Source: JASJCL01 sp050291585
GTDB taxonomy: Bacteria > Desulfobacterota > Desulfobacteria > Desulfobacterales > Desulfosarcinaceae
Length of the DNA: 64,000 nucleotides
NCBI GenBank assembly: GCA_050291585.1
Contig: JBNKKA010000002.1
Coordinates: 12,946-76,945 of the forward strand
Direction of reading: 5' to 3'
Below the pieces are notes generated by a model, which was not told the origin of the DNA, made no database searches, and saw only the letters and a program-made list of their open reading frames with translations. Positions 25,171-34,313 of the stretch are shown here, in pieces. The position numbers and the translations under genes are program-made. Numbering within the stretch: the stretch's first letter is position 1; each line of letters opens with the position of its first letter.

Positions 25171-25920
25171 TCAACGCTTGGGCGGGGTTCGCAGGGCGGG
25201 TTTGGGCTGGATCCAGCGTTGGACATAGCCGTCGTAAAACCACTTGTCGGGAAACCCGCTGCGGCGCACGAAGGTGGGGTTGCGGGCCCAGTCGATCAGT
25301 TTCTCGTAGGCCTCCTGAATCTTGCGGAAGGCGGCCGGTTTGCCCCCCAGGTCGGGGTGATGGCGTTTTACCTGCTCGCGGTAGGCGCTCTTGATGTGGC
25401 GCTCCAGGGTGGCCGGGTCGGTGTCCTTTTGATCGAACTTGAGGGACATCATGGCGGCCCCCTTCACCGAGGGCAGCGTCGATTCATAGGGGATCACGCC
25501 ATGGGTATCGGCGTCGGCGGGAGCAGCCATTGCCAGCACGCTCTGGCTGGCGCGGTAGCGTTTTTTGGTGCGTCCCTGCTCCGCCCACCAGGCTTTGCCC
25601 AGGGCCTCCGAAAGGGCGCAAAAATCCCCCACGGGCAGACGCTCCGGGGAGCGCGGGAGCATAAAGCTGTAGATCGAATCCTCCCCATGGGGGAGTACGT
25701 CCATGACTACCATGTATTCGCTGAAGTAGAAGGTGGCGTAGCGGATATTGAGGGCCTTGAGCAGTCCCGAACGGCGGTTGAGAGCGGCCAAGAGGCGCTG
25801 CCGGCAGGCAAGCGAACAATAACGCTTGCGAGCCATGTTTGCCGTGGTGCCGCAGGAGAGGCAGCGCCGCTGGGCGGGCTTGTGCCTGGCCGGCAGTTGT
25901 GTGTGGGTGGAAGCGGTCAT
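25171..25920 (-). CDS. Zinc-finger protein with a C-terminal J domain
   Basis: The 249-aa protein has an N-terminal zinc-finger-like CLSCG...YCSLACRQR motif, a middle region of unknown fold, and a J domain near the C-terminus with HPD at 188-190 (KRHHPDLGG). J domains stimulate DnaK ATPase, so it is likely a specialised co-chaperone. The J domain sits C-terminally, unlike in DnaJ. ATG 25920 is preferred over the longer frame because the upstream codons look random. The downstream pfkB-type gene starts 5 nt after its stop. Confidence 0.78.
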   Translation of the reverse strand: MTASTHTQLPARHKPAQRRCLSCGTTANMARKRYCSLACRQRLLAALNRRSGLLKALNIRYATFYFSEYMVVMDVLPHGEDSIYSFMLPRSPERLPVGDFCALSEALGKAWWAEQGRTKKRYRASQSVLAMAAPADADTHGVIPYESTLPSVKGAAMMSLKFDQKDTDPATLERHIKSAYREQVKRHHPDLGGKPAAFRKIQEAYEKLIDWARNPTFVRRSGFPDKWFYDGYVQRWIQPKPALRTPPKR

Positions 25921-26006
25921 GGGGAGCACTATACCAGGATTCCCCCGGGAGGTGAATACCTGACGCCCGAACACACCGCGGCCGCCGGCCATCAGCTGTC
26001 AACCGA

Positions 26007-26534
26007 TCAGGATCGGACGCGCACCCATGGCAGGCCGAGCCCCCGGCCGCGCACCAGCCGAATGAGAACCACCAGCACCCCGCTTCCCAGGACCAGGCCG
26101 AGATCACGAAACCCGTCGAAGATTACCGAATGGATGACGTCCGTCAGGTTGCTATACCCTGTGCTCCAATGCAGCTCGAAGGGCCATAAAAAAGAGACCG
26201 GTGAGGTGGTGAAGAGGGCATCGGCCACCACATGGGAGAAGATCACCGCAAAGGCGGTGCGGAAACGAATCCGGGGCAGTATATGCCAATGCTGCGAAAC
26301 AGCGGAAACCAGGTAGCCGGCCACCAGGGCGAAGAGCAGGCTGTGGGTGGGCCCCCGGTGAAAGAGGCTGCCGTTGCCGTCCACCAGCAGCCCGATGATG
26401 ACGTCCACATCGGGGAGGTTGGCCAGGACGGTGATGAATAGCACCCATTTGAGACGCTCGGTTGCCGGGGGTTGCGGTTCGGTAGCCTCGTGGGTGAGCA
26501 GGCCGATGGCCATGTGTCCAAGGGGGAGTGGCAT
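26007..26534 (-). CDS. DUF457/YdjM-family membrane metal-dependent hydrolase
   Basis: The 175-aa protein has several hydrophobic segments and the family's putative metal ligands: H in PLGHMAIG, LPDVD near residue 40, HRGPTHSLL near residue 60, and SHVVADAL. The YdjM family is inner-membrane; the hydrolase name is by prediction and no substrate is known. A weak AAGATGCC context precedes the ATG at 26534. Confidence 0.8.
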   Translation of the reverse strand: MPLPLGHMAIGLLTHEATEPQPPATERLKWVLFITVLANLPDVDVIIGLLVDGNGSLFHRGPTHSLLFALVAGYLVSAVSQHWHILPRIRFRTAFAVIFSHVVADALFTTSPVSFLWPFELHWSTGYSNLTDVIHSVIFDGFRDLGLVLGSGVLVVLIRLVRGRGLGLPWVRVRS

Positions 26535-27156
26535 CTTATGGATTCTCCTAAATTATGGCTGGCTATTGGCGGGCGTTTTCAGCCTGTCCATCCCTCATGT
26601 GGCGGTTCGTATAGTCTCATGCTCATTGATACCAGATGGTCGTAGGAGAAAGCGCTGAGGTCCAGCCGAATTTATGAATTGACGCGTGATATTTTGTTCT
26701 GCCGCCTCCCGGCGATGCCCCGGTCGTTGCTACCAGTGGCGGTCGAGATGTCGATTCAGGATCAATGCGAACACAGTGGGAGCCGTTGCCATTCGAGGTC
26801 AGGAGGTGGCTGCGCTTGAGCTGTCGGTTCGTATGAGCTTTGCATCGACCGGGGTCGCCGCCAGGCGTCGGGTGCTCTTGTAGCAGGTTTGATACCAGGA
26901 AAGATTCCAGCGGTAAAATTTACTCCAGAGCAGCGGACCGGCAACAGCCAGGGATAGATTTTGGCTTAGATTTAGGGTATTAACGGAATTCAAGAAAAAT
27001 TTGCACCAGCCAAATAACTGAAGCCAAAGGCCATCCAAGGGCGGCAGGTGACGAAAGCTTTAAGAGGAATTGTGAAATCATTTTCCACCTCAATTGTGGC
27101 AATGGGGTGTCATGGTATCACTACCCTATCCACCATGGTGGGAGGAGAGTTATCAA
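26535..27156. other. 622-nt intergenic region without a supported gene
   Basis: Short frames exist on both strands but none has a good start, plausible composition or a recognised motif. The region becomes AT-rich towards 26930-27090 and may hold the promoter of the 27157 lipoprotein gene. I see no RNA gene or repeat in it. Confidence 0.5.
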
Positions 27157-28284
27157 ATGCAATCGCCCCTTGATAAAAGGTCTCCATCGATGCGCGCTGC
27201 ACTGGCGCTCATTTTTATCCTGCTGTTGATCGCCTGCGGCGGCAGCGGATCGGGCACAGGCACCCCCGACAGCGATCACGATCCCATCGCCTTTGAAGAT
27301 GACTGGCCGGCGGCGGGCACCAGCGACAGTCTCTGTTCCGTTCCCACCGAGGCCCAAGCCGAGGAGAGCGGCATGCCCGACCAGGTGGTGGGCAGCGGTA
27401 CCCCGGAGAGCTGCACCAGTGACGCCTTTGTGGACGCCGTGGCCCTAGGCGGGGTGATCACCTTCGACTGCGGCCCGGACCCGGTCACCATCACCCTCAC
27501 CGAGACGGCCAAAATCTTCAACGACACCGGCCCCCACATTATCATCGACGGGGGCGCTAAGGTGACCCTCGACGGCGACGGCCGGCATCGTATCCTTTAT
27601 ATGAACACCTGCGACCAAGATCAGGTCTGGACCACCTCCCACTGCCAGGACCAGGATCACCCCCACCTGACGGTGCAGAACCTCACCTTCGTCAACGGCA
27701 ACGCGGCCGGTGAACAACCCGAGGGCAGCGGCGGGGCGATTTTCGTACGCGGAGGGCGCTTCAAGATCGTCAACTGCCGCTTTTTCAACAACCGCTGCGA
27801 TGGATCGGGACCCGATGTGGGCGGGGCGGCGGTGCGTGTCTTCGACCAGCATGATGACCAGCCCGTCTACGTGGTCGCCTCCACCTTTGGGGGCCGCAGC
27901 GATCTGGCCAACATCGGGTCCAACGGCGGAGGCCTGAGCAGCATCGGGGTCTCCTTCACCGTCCTCAACACTGTTTTCAGCCACAACCAGGCCATCGGCA
28001 ACGGTGCCAACCCCCAGCGCGACGGCACACCCGGTGGCGGCAGCGGCGGCGCCATTTACAACGACGGCAACACCTTCACCCTCAATGTGTGCGGCAGCAG
28101 CCTCACAGACAACACCGCCAACGAGGGCGGCGGGGCGATCTTCTACGTGAGCAACGACCGCAGCGGTACCTTGCGCATCGAAGATTCGGTGCTGAGGGAC
28201 AACCCAGAGTTGGGGTTCAGGACCCTCCCCGGTATCTTTGTCCTGGCCGGAGAGACCGAGTACATCGATTCGGTAATCGAGTAG
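27157..28284 (+). CDS. Beta-helix lipoprotein (second copy type)
   Basis: The 375-aa product begins with a lipoprotein signal (RAALALIFILLLIACGG, lipobox LIAC), followed by a Gly/Ser/Thr linker and a right-handed beta-helix with SGGAIF, GGGAIFY and NNRCDG-type turns. Cys residues are frequent (CxxxC pairs around 60-90), suggesting disulphides. ATG 27157 follows GGGAGGAGAG. It resembles the larger beta-helix lipoprotein at 21.2-24 kb in architecture but lacks the InlB repeats and the Ca-binding segment. Confidence 0.8.
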   Translation: MQSPLDKRSPSMRAALALIFILLLIACGGSGSGTGTPDSDHDPIAFEDDWPAAGTSDSLCSVPTEAQAEESGMPDQVVGSGTPESCTSDAFVDAVALGGVITFDCGPDPVTITLTETAKIFNDTGPHIIIDGGAKVTLDGDGRHRILYMNTCDQDQVWTTSHCQDQDHPHLTVQNLTFVNGNAAGEQPEGSGGAIFVRGGRFKIVNCRFFNNRCDGSGPDVGGAAVRVFDQHDDQPVYVVASTFGGRSDLANIGSNGGGLSSIGVSFTVLNTVFSHNQAIGNGANPQRDGTPGGGSGGAIYNDGNTFTLNVCGSSLTDNTANEGGGAIFYVSNDRSGTLRIEDSVLRDNPELGFRTLPGIFVLAGETEYIDSVIE

Positions 28285-28319
28285 GGCGTTCGTAAAACCG
28301 GAAAATCGCAGAGGAAGCG

Positions 28320-28727
28320 ATGACGGGTATCAAGAATCTGGGTCAACTGCTGGCGGGAATGGACCCCATTTTGGGCGCAACGGCCTGGGTCTTTGTCACT
28401 CTGCCAGACGCCGCCTACGGTGACCGCGCCGAGCTCGCCCCCCTGGGATGCTTTCATGAAAACGAAGGTCTGACCCTCATCATCCCCCGGTCCAGGGCCG
28501 ACGATGCCGGGTGCGCCTATGACGGCGTTTACCGGGCCATCACCCTGAGGGTCCACTCCAGCCTGTCCGCCGTGGGTCTGACCGCGGCAGTGGCCGCGGC
28601 CTTAGCCGATCACGGCATCAGCGCCAACGTGGTGGCCGCCTTCCACCACGACCACATCTTCGTGCCGGCGGACAGGGCCGCGGAGGCCCTCGACGCCCTC
28701 CACGCCCTTCAACAATCCCACTGTTAA
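28320..28727 (+). CDS. ACT-domain protein
   Basis: The 135-aa protein has the two-part ACT layout of the DUF2241/ACT_3 type. The first half contains WVFVTLPDAAYG and the second half VHSSLSAVGLTAAVAAALADHGISANVVAAFHHDHIFV (two stretches, about 83-120). Such proteins bind amino acids or act as regulators; the ligand is unknown. AGAGGAAGCG precedes ATG 28320. Confidence 0.8.
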   Translation: MTGIKNLGQLLAGMDPILGATAWVFVTLPDAAYGDRAELAPLGCFHENEGLTLIIPRSRADDAGCAYDGVYRAITLRVHSSLSAVGLTAAVAAALADHGISANVVAAFHHDHIFVPADRAAEALDALHALQQSHC

Positions 28728-28742
28728 ACCGCTGCAGATAGT

Positions 28743-28891
28743 TAGTGTCCGTCCAGAAATGGTGAATCTCGCCCGAGTTCAAGGCGGGTGACAATTCCAA
28801 ACCGGAGGAATATTATTAATATTTCGAGGATTTGGATTTGTCACCCAACGCAGCAAATCGGGTGAGAGGTGCCGTTTCTGGATGGGCACTA
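28743..28891. mobile_element. MITE-like element, copy 1
   Basis: A 149-bp element without coding capacity. Its ends form imperfect terminal inverted repeats (TAGTGTCCGTCCAGAAATGG against the complement of the right end, TAGTGCCCATCCAGAAACGG). A subterminal pair, TCGCCCGA and TCGGGTGA, also matches. It resembles the element at 48720-48887 over its whole length apart from an internal insertion. The parent transposase is not in this window. Confidence 0.65.
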
Positions 28892-28910
28892 ACCAATGAA
28901 CCCTTTAACG

Positions 28911-28946
28911 AAAAAAGGAGCCGCCCACAAGGACGACTCCTTTTTC
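28911..28946 (-). terminator. Terminator of the qmoABC transcript
   Basis: Reading on the minus strand, GGAGTCGTCC-TTGT-GGGCGGCTCC forms a 10-bp stem (with G-U pairs) at 28917-28940, followed by TTTTTT. It lies 38 nt after the qmoC stop. Confidence 0.85.
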
Positions 28947-28977
28947 GATTCTTGAACAGACGAAGGTGTAGGTCGGC

Positions 28978-30120
28978 TTACTTCCGTCCGCTATACTCCT
29001 GATAGGTCATGGCCACGGTGCGATAGACGATGTGGGCCAGTTTGGAGAAGGGCGTGTAGGCGAACAGGCTCCAGACAAAAATCAAATGGAGATAGTAGAC
29101 GATGGCCATCAGGCCATACATCCCGCCCAGACGCAGCATCTCGGTGAACATTCCGGTGACGCCGAGGCACAAGACCAAACCCACCAGATACCAGTCCCAG
29201 TAGGTGGTCGCTTCGTCACCGAGGCGCTTCTTGAGCAGCAGCAGTCCACCGATGATCAGGGAGATCCCGCCCAGGTTACCCAGCCACTTGATCGGGTTGA
29301 TCTGCTGATAAGGTCCTTCAATATGAAAGACCCACTCGGCGGCAAAGAAACAAGCCGTGACGATAAATAGGGCGATGAAGCCGAAGAAGACCATCATATG
29401 CGGTGTGGCCCGATCGGCGTTGTCCCCGCACTCGTTGAATTTGTCGTGCTTCAGAATCGTCGGAACCGTTTTGATCAGGGCCTGAACGAAACCGGCCGGA
29501 TCGATCTTCTCCTGGTCGGTCTTGCCCTCGGCCAGGGCGTTAGCGTGCATGGCGTCGATGAAGCGTTTCAGCCCCAGGCCGAAAATCGCGATGGCGCCGG
29601 TGAAGGTGGGAATCATGATAATATCCACCATATAGTTGTTGATGTAGTCAGACTGCCAGAGGTGGTCGCCCGTAGGGGCAAAGTTGAGCCAGTCGATCCC
29701 CACCATTTTAAGCAGCAGGCCCACCACCAGAAAGATAACCGCCGGAATGGCCAGCAGGATGGGGAGCTTTTTGGGATCGGTGACCATCTTGGCAATGGGT
29801 TTTGGCGTGGCGTACTCTGCCACGGCGGCGGCCCGCACGGCGGCTAGGACTTCGCCCGGCTTGGCCCCGCGGGGGCACAAGCTGGTGCAGTCGCCGCAGT
29901 TGTGGCACAGCCAGATATCGCCGTTACCTATAAGGCGGTCCTTGAGCCCCCATGAGGCCGCAATCATCTCCTTGCGTGGGAAGGGCTTGGTGTCCGGACT
30001 GATGGGACAGGCTACGGCGCAGGTGGCGCATTGGTAGCACTTTTTAACATCGGCGCCCCCCAGGCGGGAGACTTCCTCAATAAACCCAACATCGGGTTCG
30101 ACAAGATATGAATCTGCCAT
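28978..30120 (-). CDS. qmoC: Quinone-interacting membrane-bound oxidoreductase subunit C
   Basis: QmoC is the membrane subunit that exchanges electrons between the quinone pool and QmoAB/Apr. The 380-aa protein has two N-terminal [4Fe-4S] motifs, CYQCATCAVACP (C28, C31, C34, C38) and CHNCGDCTSLCP (C72, C75, C78, C82), like HdrC. A heme-b-type membrane domain follows, with about six helices from residue 125. Its start is preceded by TAGGAGGAATT. It lies 82 nt after qmoB, and a strong terminator follows. Confidence 0.97.
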   Translation of the reverse strand: MADSYLVEPDVGFIEEVSRLGGADVKKCYQCATCAVACPISPDTKPFPRKEMIAASWGLKDRLIGNGDIWLCHNCGDCTSLCPRGAKPGEVLAAVRAAAVAEYATPKPIAKMVTDPKKLPILLAIPAVIFLVVGLLLKMVGIDWLNFAPTGDHLWQSDYINNYMVDIIMIPTFTGAIAIFGLGLKRFIDAMHANALAEGKTDQEKIDPAGFVQALIKTVPTILKHDKFNECGDNADRATPHMMVFFGFIALFIVTACFFAAEWVFHIEGPYQQINPIKWLGNLGGISLIIGGLLLLKKRLGDEATTYWDWYLVGLVLCLGVTGMFTEMLRLGGMYGLMAIVYYLHLIFVWSLFAYTPFSKLAHIVYRTVAMTYQEYSGRK

Positions 30121-30202
30121 GGATAATTCCTCCTAGCTTGGCAAACAAAGCATAATTGCATCAATTCCTGTGTACAACGGACAGGATCCGACGCGGGACT
30201 GT

Positions 30203-32539
30203 CTAGAAACCCTTGAAGGGGTTGGGTCCCAGCGCTTCGATGGACTCCACGAAATCGTTGATGATCTTGGGAACCTTGTCGTATTCGTCGATGGCCACCT
30301 GGAACTGAGCCACACGCTCCTCCTCCAGCGCCAGGCTCTGGAGGGCATCGCCGATCTTCTTCATGCGGACCTCGGCCAGTTCGCTGCCCTTGACAAAGTG
30401 GCACTGGTAGTCATCGCCGTGCTTACAGCCCAGCAGGAAAACACCGTCCATACCCTGGGAGAGGGCGTCCTTGATCCAAATCACGTTGACCGAACCGAGG
30501 CAACGCACCGGGATCAGACGCACATCGGCGGAGTAGCTCATGCGATTGAGGCCCACTACATCGAGGGCCGGATAGGCATCGTTCTCGCAGACCAATCCAA
30601 GGACACGCATGGGCGGCTCTTCGTAGTCGTCCTCGGAGGGAACCCCCACCGCCTTGACCATGGAGCCGATGCTGTCGATGTTATAATCGGCAAAGCCGAT
30701 GATACGCTCCGGGCAGGCACCCATACAGGTCCCGCAGCGACGACAGCGATTGGGGTTGGGTTTGGGCGTCCCCTTCTCGTCATCGTCAAGGGCGCCGAAG
30801 GGGCACTCCTCTGTGCAGCGCTTGCACTGGGTGCATCTCTGGAAGAAGAAGTCGGGGAAGGTGATATCGCCCGAACGGGGATGAACGGCCACCCCGCGGC
30901 AGGAGCACTCGATACACTGAATCGCCTTGAGGGCCGCTCCGGCGGCGTCTTCCATGGACTCTTCCACCGTCATGCTGCGACGCACCGCACCGGCGGCATA
31001 GATACCCGTACGCTGGGTCTCGTAGGGGAAGCAGATGAAGTTACTATCGCAGTAACCCTTGAACAGGTCGATGTCCCGGAAGGCCGGCCCCTGGCGATAA
31101 GCCAGGTTGATCACCGGATCATCCACCGTAGCTGGGACCATACCCGCTGCGAGAACGACCAGATCGGCCTTGACCTGAAGCTTGTCCCCCAAGAGGGTGT
31201 TGGTCGCATCTACGATGAGACCGTCGCCGTTCTCACTGACGTTGACGACCTGCCCCTTGGACATAAAAATACCGGCATCCTGCTGCAGGTTTTTGTAGAA
31301 AAGCTCCGAGAGACCGGGCGTGCGCATGTGCTGATAGAAGATATAGGCCTTGCCGTCGCTATAATCTTCACGCACGTATTTGGCCTGTTTGAGCGCCACC
31401 ATGCTAGTGACGGCGCCGGCGTATTCGAAGTCGCCGTCATCCTCGTCCTTGCCCGGGCTCTGGACAAAGACCACCGACTTGGCCGCTTTGCCGTCCGAGG
31501 GTCGCACGATCTTGCCCTTTTTGGCCAGGGCTTCGAACTCCGCATTGGTGATCACGTTGGGAGAGGCGCCGTATGCCAGGTGGGCCAAGGCATCGCCTTC
31601 GAGTTCAGCCGGACGCCAGCCTGCGGCGAGAATGACGGCGCCGAATTTCACACCGTCAGGGTCGAACTGGAGGATGTCCTCTCGGCCCTCGTTGTACGCC
31701 TTGTACTTCTCCTGCTGGGCCTCGACATCGAGCTCCTTGCCGTTCTCATCCACCTTCATCTCGTCGGGCAGCGGAAAAGGCACGTCAAAGGAGATCTTTT
31801 CGCCCGGATTCTTCAGGGTCACCGTGAAATTTCCCGGTTCGCCGGCGATACGGGCCACCACTGTTCCGGTTTTAATCGTAATCTTTGACTCGTCTTCAAC
31901 GGCCTTGATTTTGGCGGCCACCAGGGGGGGTGACAAATCTGTAAACGGGGCCGCCACGGGCAACTGGCTGCGCCAGTTGTTGGCCTGTCCGCCCAGAACG
32001 TCCGCTTTCTCAATGATGGTGGATTCATAGCCGGCCGCGGCCGCATCCAGAGCGGCCGACATGCCCGTCATGCCGCCACCGATGATGAGAATGCGGTTGG
32101 AGAAGGACTCGGCCTGGTAGGCCTCGGGAAGGTTGATCTTCTCCACGCGCGCCATACCCATCTTGATATAGTCCTCGGCCATGAGCTGAAGGCGGTCGAA
32201 GTGAACGCCATCATCCTTCTGCTCTTCCGTGACAGCAGGATTCTCGCTGCGCGGATGGGACCAGACAACCCCCTCGCGCAGGTTGACGCGATCGATGAGA
32301 CAACCGTCAAAACGAAAGGTATCGAAGTTCACCCGGCGGGAGCAGGCGCCGATCACCAGGGTGTTGGTTCCATTGGCGATATCGCCCTTGAGCAGATCAA
32401 CGCCCTCTTTACCGCAAAGAAAGGGGTGGGTTTTTACTGCCAGGCCTTCCTCTTCGGGCACGTCACACAATGCATCAATATCCAACGCATCGCCAATGCC
32501 GCAGCCCGTGCAGATATAGACACCATATTTCTTATCCAT
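30203..32539 (-). CDS. qmoB: Quinone-interacting membrane-bound oxidoreductase subunit B
   Basis: The 778-aa HdrA-like flavoprotein has a FAD motif, IIGGGMTGMSAALDAAAAG, near residue 150. Two ferredoxin motifs follow (CTQCKRCTEECPFG and CRRCGTCMGACPERI, roughly 570-625), then a C-terminal MvhD-like domain with Cys residues (LVCENDAYPALD, PVRCLGSVNV, CKHGDDYQCH). QmoB relays electrons within the complex and may confurcate them with a second donor. TAGGAGGTTAATCC precedes the ATG. It lies 11 nt after qmoA. Confidence 0.97.
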   Translation of the reverse strand: MDKKYGVYICTGCGIGDALDIDALCDVPEEEGLAVKTHPFLCGKEGVDLLKGDIANGTNTLVIGACSRRVNFDTFRFDGCLIDRVNLREGVVWSHPRSENPAVTEEQKDDGVHFDRLQLMAEDYIKMGMARVEKINLPEAYQAESFSNRILIIGGGMTGMSAALDAAAAGYESTIIEKADVLGGQANNWRSQLPVAAPFTDLSPPLVAAKIKAVEDESKITIKTGTVVARIAGEPGNFTVTLKNPGEKISFDVPFPLPDEMKVDENGKELDVEAQQEKYKAYNEGREDILQFDPDGVKFGAVILAAGWRPAELEGDALAHLAYGASPNVITNAEFEALAKKGKIVRPSDGKAAKSVVFVQSPGKDEDDGDFEYAGAVTSMVALKQAKYVREDYSDGKAYIFYQHMRTPGLSELFYKNLQQDAGIFMSKGQVVNVSENGDGLIVDATNTLLGDKLQVKADLVVLAAGMVPATVDDPVINLAYRQGPAFRDIDLFKGYCDSNFICFPYETQRTGIYAAGAVRRSMTVEESMEDAAGAALKAIQCIECSCRGVAVHPRSGDITFPDFFFQRCTQCKRCTEECPFGALDDDEKGTPKPNPNRCRRCGTCMGACPERIIGFADYNIDSIGSMVKAVGVPSEDDYEEPPMRVLGLVCENDAYPALDVVGLNRMSYSADVRLIPVRCLGSVNVIWIKDALSQGMDGVFLLGCKHGDDYQCHFVKGSELAEVRMKKIGDALQSLALEEERVAQFQVAIDEYDKVPKIINDFVESIEALGPNPFKGF

Positions 32540-32550
32540 GGATTAACCTC

Positions 32551-33828
32551 CTACTTCCTCGCCAGGGTTTGAATCGCCTTGAGGGCCATACCGGTAGCGT
32601 TTTGGTTGGACGATACAACGTCGGCCGGCTTGTTGGCGCAACCCGCTGCGAACATGCCGCCCTTATCGAAATCGTTGATGATAAAGCCGTCTTCGGTGGT
32701 GGCCAGATCGGCGGGCAGCTTGGCGTTGGCGGCCGTGGGCTGCATGCCGGTTGCGAGAACGACCATGTCGACGGTCTGGCGGACCTTTTCACCGCTGAGG
32801 GTGTCCTCGGCCACCACGGTGACCTTGCGGCTGGCCGGATCTTCGTTGACCTCGGCGACCTTGCCCTTGATAAAGAAGACGTTCTCATCCTCTTTGATTT
32901 TATTATAGAACTTCTCGTAGCGCTGGCCCGGTGCGCGCAGGTCGATGTAGTAGATGTAGATCTTCGCCTCGGGGTAGCGCTCACGAATATAGGTGGCGTG
33001 CTTGAGGGAGGCCATGCAGCAGATGTAGGAGCAATAGGGCAGATGGTTCTCGTCACGCGAGCCGGCGCACTGGACGAAAGCCACGCTCTCGGGGGCCTTG
33101 TCGTCGCTGGGGCGCAGGATCTGACCCTTTGTGGGACCATTGGGGGCCGCCATGCGCTCGAGCATCATGTTGGTGACGATATTGTCGTACTGCCCGAAGC
33201 CCAGGTTGTCGATGCGGGTGGCATCGTAGGGCTCCCATCCCGTGGCCCAGACGATGGAGCCCACCTTGAGGTCGAGGGTCTTGGCCGCCATCTCCAAATC
33301 GATGGCGTCGTATTTACAGGCCTCCTTGGCCTTGGTGGCGTCATCGGTGCCGATGATCTGGGGAGAGATGACATAACGCGACGGGAAGGCCATCTCGAAG
33401 GGCAGGTAGGCGCCTTTCATACGATCCATGCCGAAGTTAAATTCGTTGGAGATCTCCATCTCACAGGCAGCGGCGCAGTCGCCGCAGACGGTGCAGTTTT
33501 CGTTGACGTAACGCGGGTTAACCTTGACGCTGACCGAGTAATCGCCCGGTGCGCCGCTGACCTTCTCCACCTCCGCCAGGGTCAGGACTGTGATGCGGGG
33601 GTTGTCCTTGATGCGCCTGAAATTGATCTCCAGGCCACAGGTGGGGGGGCAGAGCTTGGGAAAGTACTGGTTCAGCTGTGACACACGCCCGCCCAAATAG
33701 GGGTTTTTCTCGACGAGATACACTTCATAGCCCACTTCGGCCGCTTCCAGAGCGGTGGTCAGGCCGGCAATGCCACCACCCACCACCATGATGCTTCCAC
33801 TCACAGGGGCTGCTTTATCGTTTGTCAT
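32551..33828 (-). CDS. qmoA: Quinone-interacting membrane-bound oxidoreductase subunit A
   Basis: QmoA is a soluble HdrA-like flavoprotein that, with QmoB, links QmoC to adenylylsulfate reductase. The 425-aa product starts MTNDKAAPVSGSIMVVGGG with the FAD-binding GGGIAGLTTALEAAE and carries one cysteine cluster, CTVCGDCAAACEMEI, near residue 120. GGAGGGATAGC precedes ATG 33828; the frame upstream of it is not needed. It is the first qmo gene, about 490 nt downstream of aprA. Confidence 0.96.
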   Translation of the reverse strand: MTNDKAAPVSGSIMVVGGGIAGLTTALEAAEVGYEVYLVEKNPYLGGRVSQLNQYFPKLCPPTCGLEINFRRIKDNPRITVLTLAEVEKVSGAPGDYSVSVKVNPRYVNENCTVCGDCAAACEMEISNEFNFGMDRMKGAYLPFEMAFPSRYVISPQIIGTDDATKAKEACKYDAIDLEMAAKTLDLKVGSIVWATGWEPYDATRIDNLGFGQYDNIVTNMMLERMAAPNGPTKGQILRPSDDKAPESVAFVQCAGSRDENHLPYCSYICCMASLKHATYIRERYPEAKIYIYYIDLRAPGQRYEKFYNKIKEDENVFFIKGKVAEVNEDPASRKVTVVAEDTLSGEKVRQTVDMVVLATGMQPTAANAKLPADLATTEDGFIINDFDKGGMFAAGCANKPADVVSSNQNATGMALKAIQTLARK

Positions 33829-34249
33829 GCTATCCCTCCGTGCAAAAACGGTTTCTGTACAACTCATTCAATATTCGTTTGTTATCAGGTCCTTGTGCCC
33901 AGGCGATACCCTAAAAATGAAACCGGAACCTCGTAGCTGGATCACTGATCCACCGCCGGCATACATAAATTTCCAGCTACCAGGTTCAGGCTGCATCGGT
34001 CACCACACGCCAATCGATAGCCGCCATCAGGATCGCACCGCCTTCTGCCTGGGCAGGCCATATAACCATGATTTACGATACACGCTTAGGTAAAGCTATA
34101 AAACGAAAAGGATATCGCCTGAAAACAAAAGCGGCCGACAACGATAAGACATCAAGTGGGATGCCTGCGGCCTAGCCGCCGCAACGGTCGCATTGAAGTG
34201 CGGCTCACGGCGGCAATGGATGCCGGTCGCTCGATGCCGGTAATAAAAA
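33829..34249. other. Spacer between aprA and qmoA
   Basis: No gene is supported here. Apart from the aprA terminator at its right end and the inverted repeat at 33926-33987, I see no named element. A separate qmo promoter on the minus strand is likely to lie here, because the aprA terminator is strong. Confidence 0.5.
33926..33987. promoter_or_regulatory. Inverted repeat upstream of qmoA, possible operator or RNA structure
   Basis: Arms at 33926-33940 and 33973-33987 (GAACCTCGTAGCTGG against its complement) pair over 15 bp with one mismatch. Between them, 33939-33951 is a perfect GGATCA-C-TGATCC palindrome. It lies about 100-160 nt upstream of the qmoA start, on the side where its promoter would be. 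Confidence 0.4.
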
Positions 34250-34277
34250 CCTCCAGGTGCCAGAAGGCACCTGGAGG
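34245..34277 (-). terminator. Terminator of the aprBA transcript
   Basis: On the minus strand, CCTCCAGGTGCC-TTCT-GGCACCTGGAGG (34277-34250) is a perfect 12-bp stem followed by TTTTTATTA. It lies 36 nt after the aprA stop. Confidence 0.9.
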
Positions 34278-34313
34278 CATTACTCGTTCGACTAGATCAC
34301 AGTCGACCTTCCA

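Noticed and set aside
26686..26883. 65-codon plus-strand frame in the same gap
   Set aside because: Arg/Cys-rich chance translation without a start signal.
26799..27038. 79-codon minus-strand frame in the gap before the 27157 lipoprotein gene
   Set aside because: No ribosome site, irregular composition and no motif; kept as intergenic.
30170..31888. 572-codon plus-strand frame opposite qmoB
   Set aside because: Antisense shadow; qmoB has FAD and ferredoxin motifs in the right order, while this frame has none.
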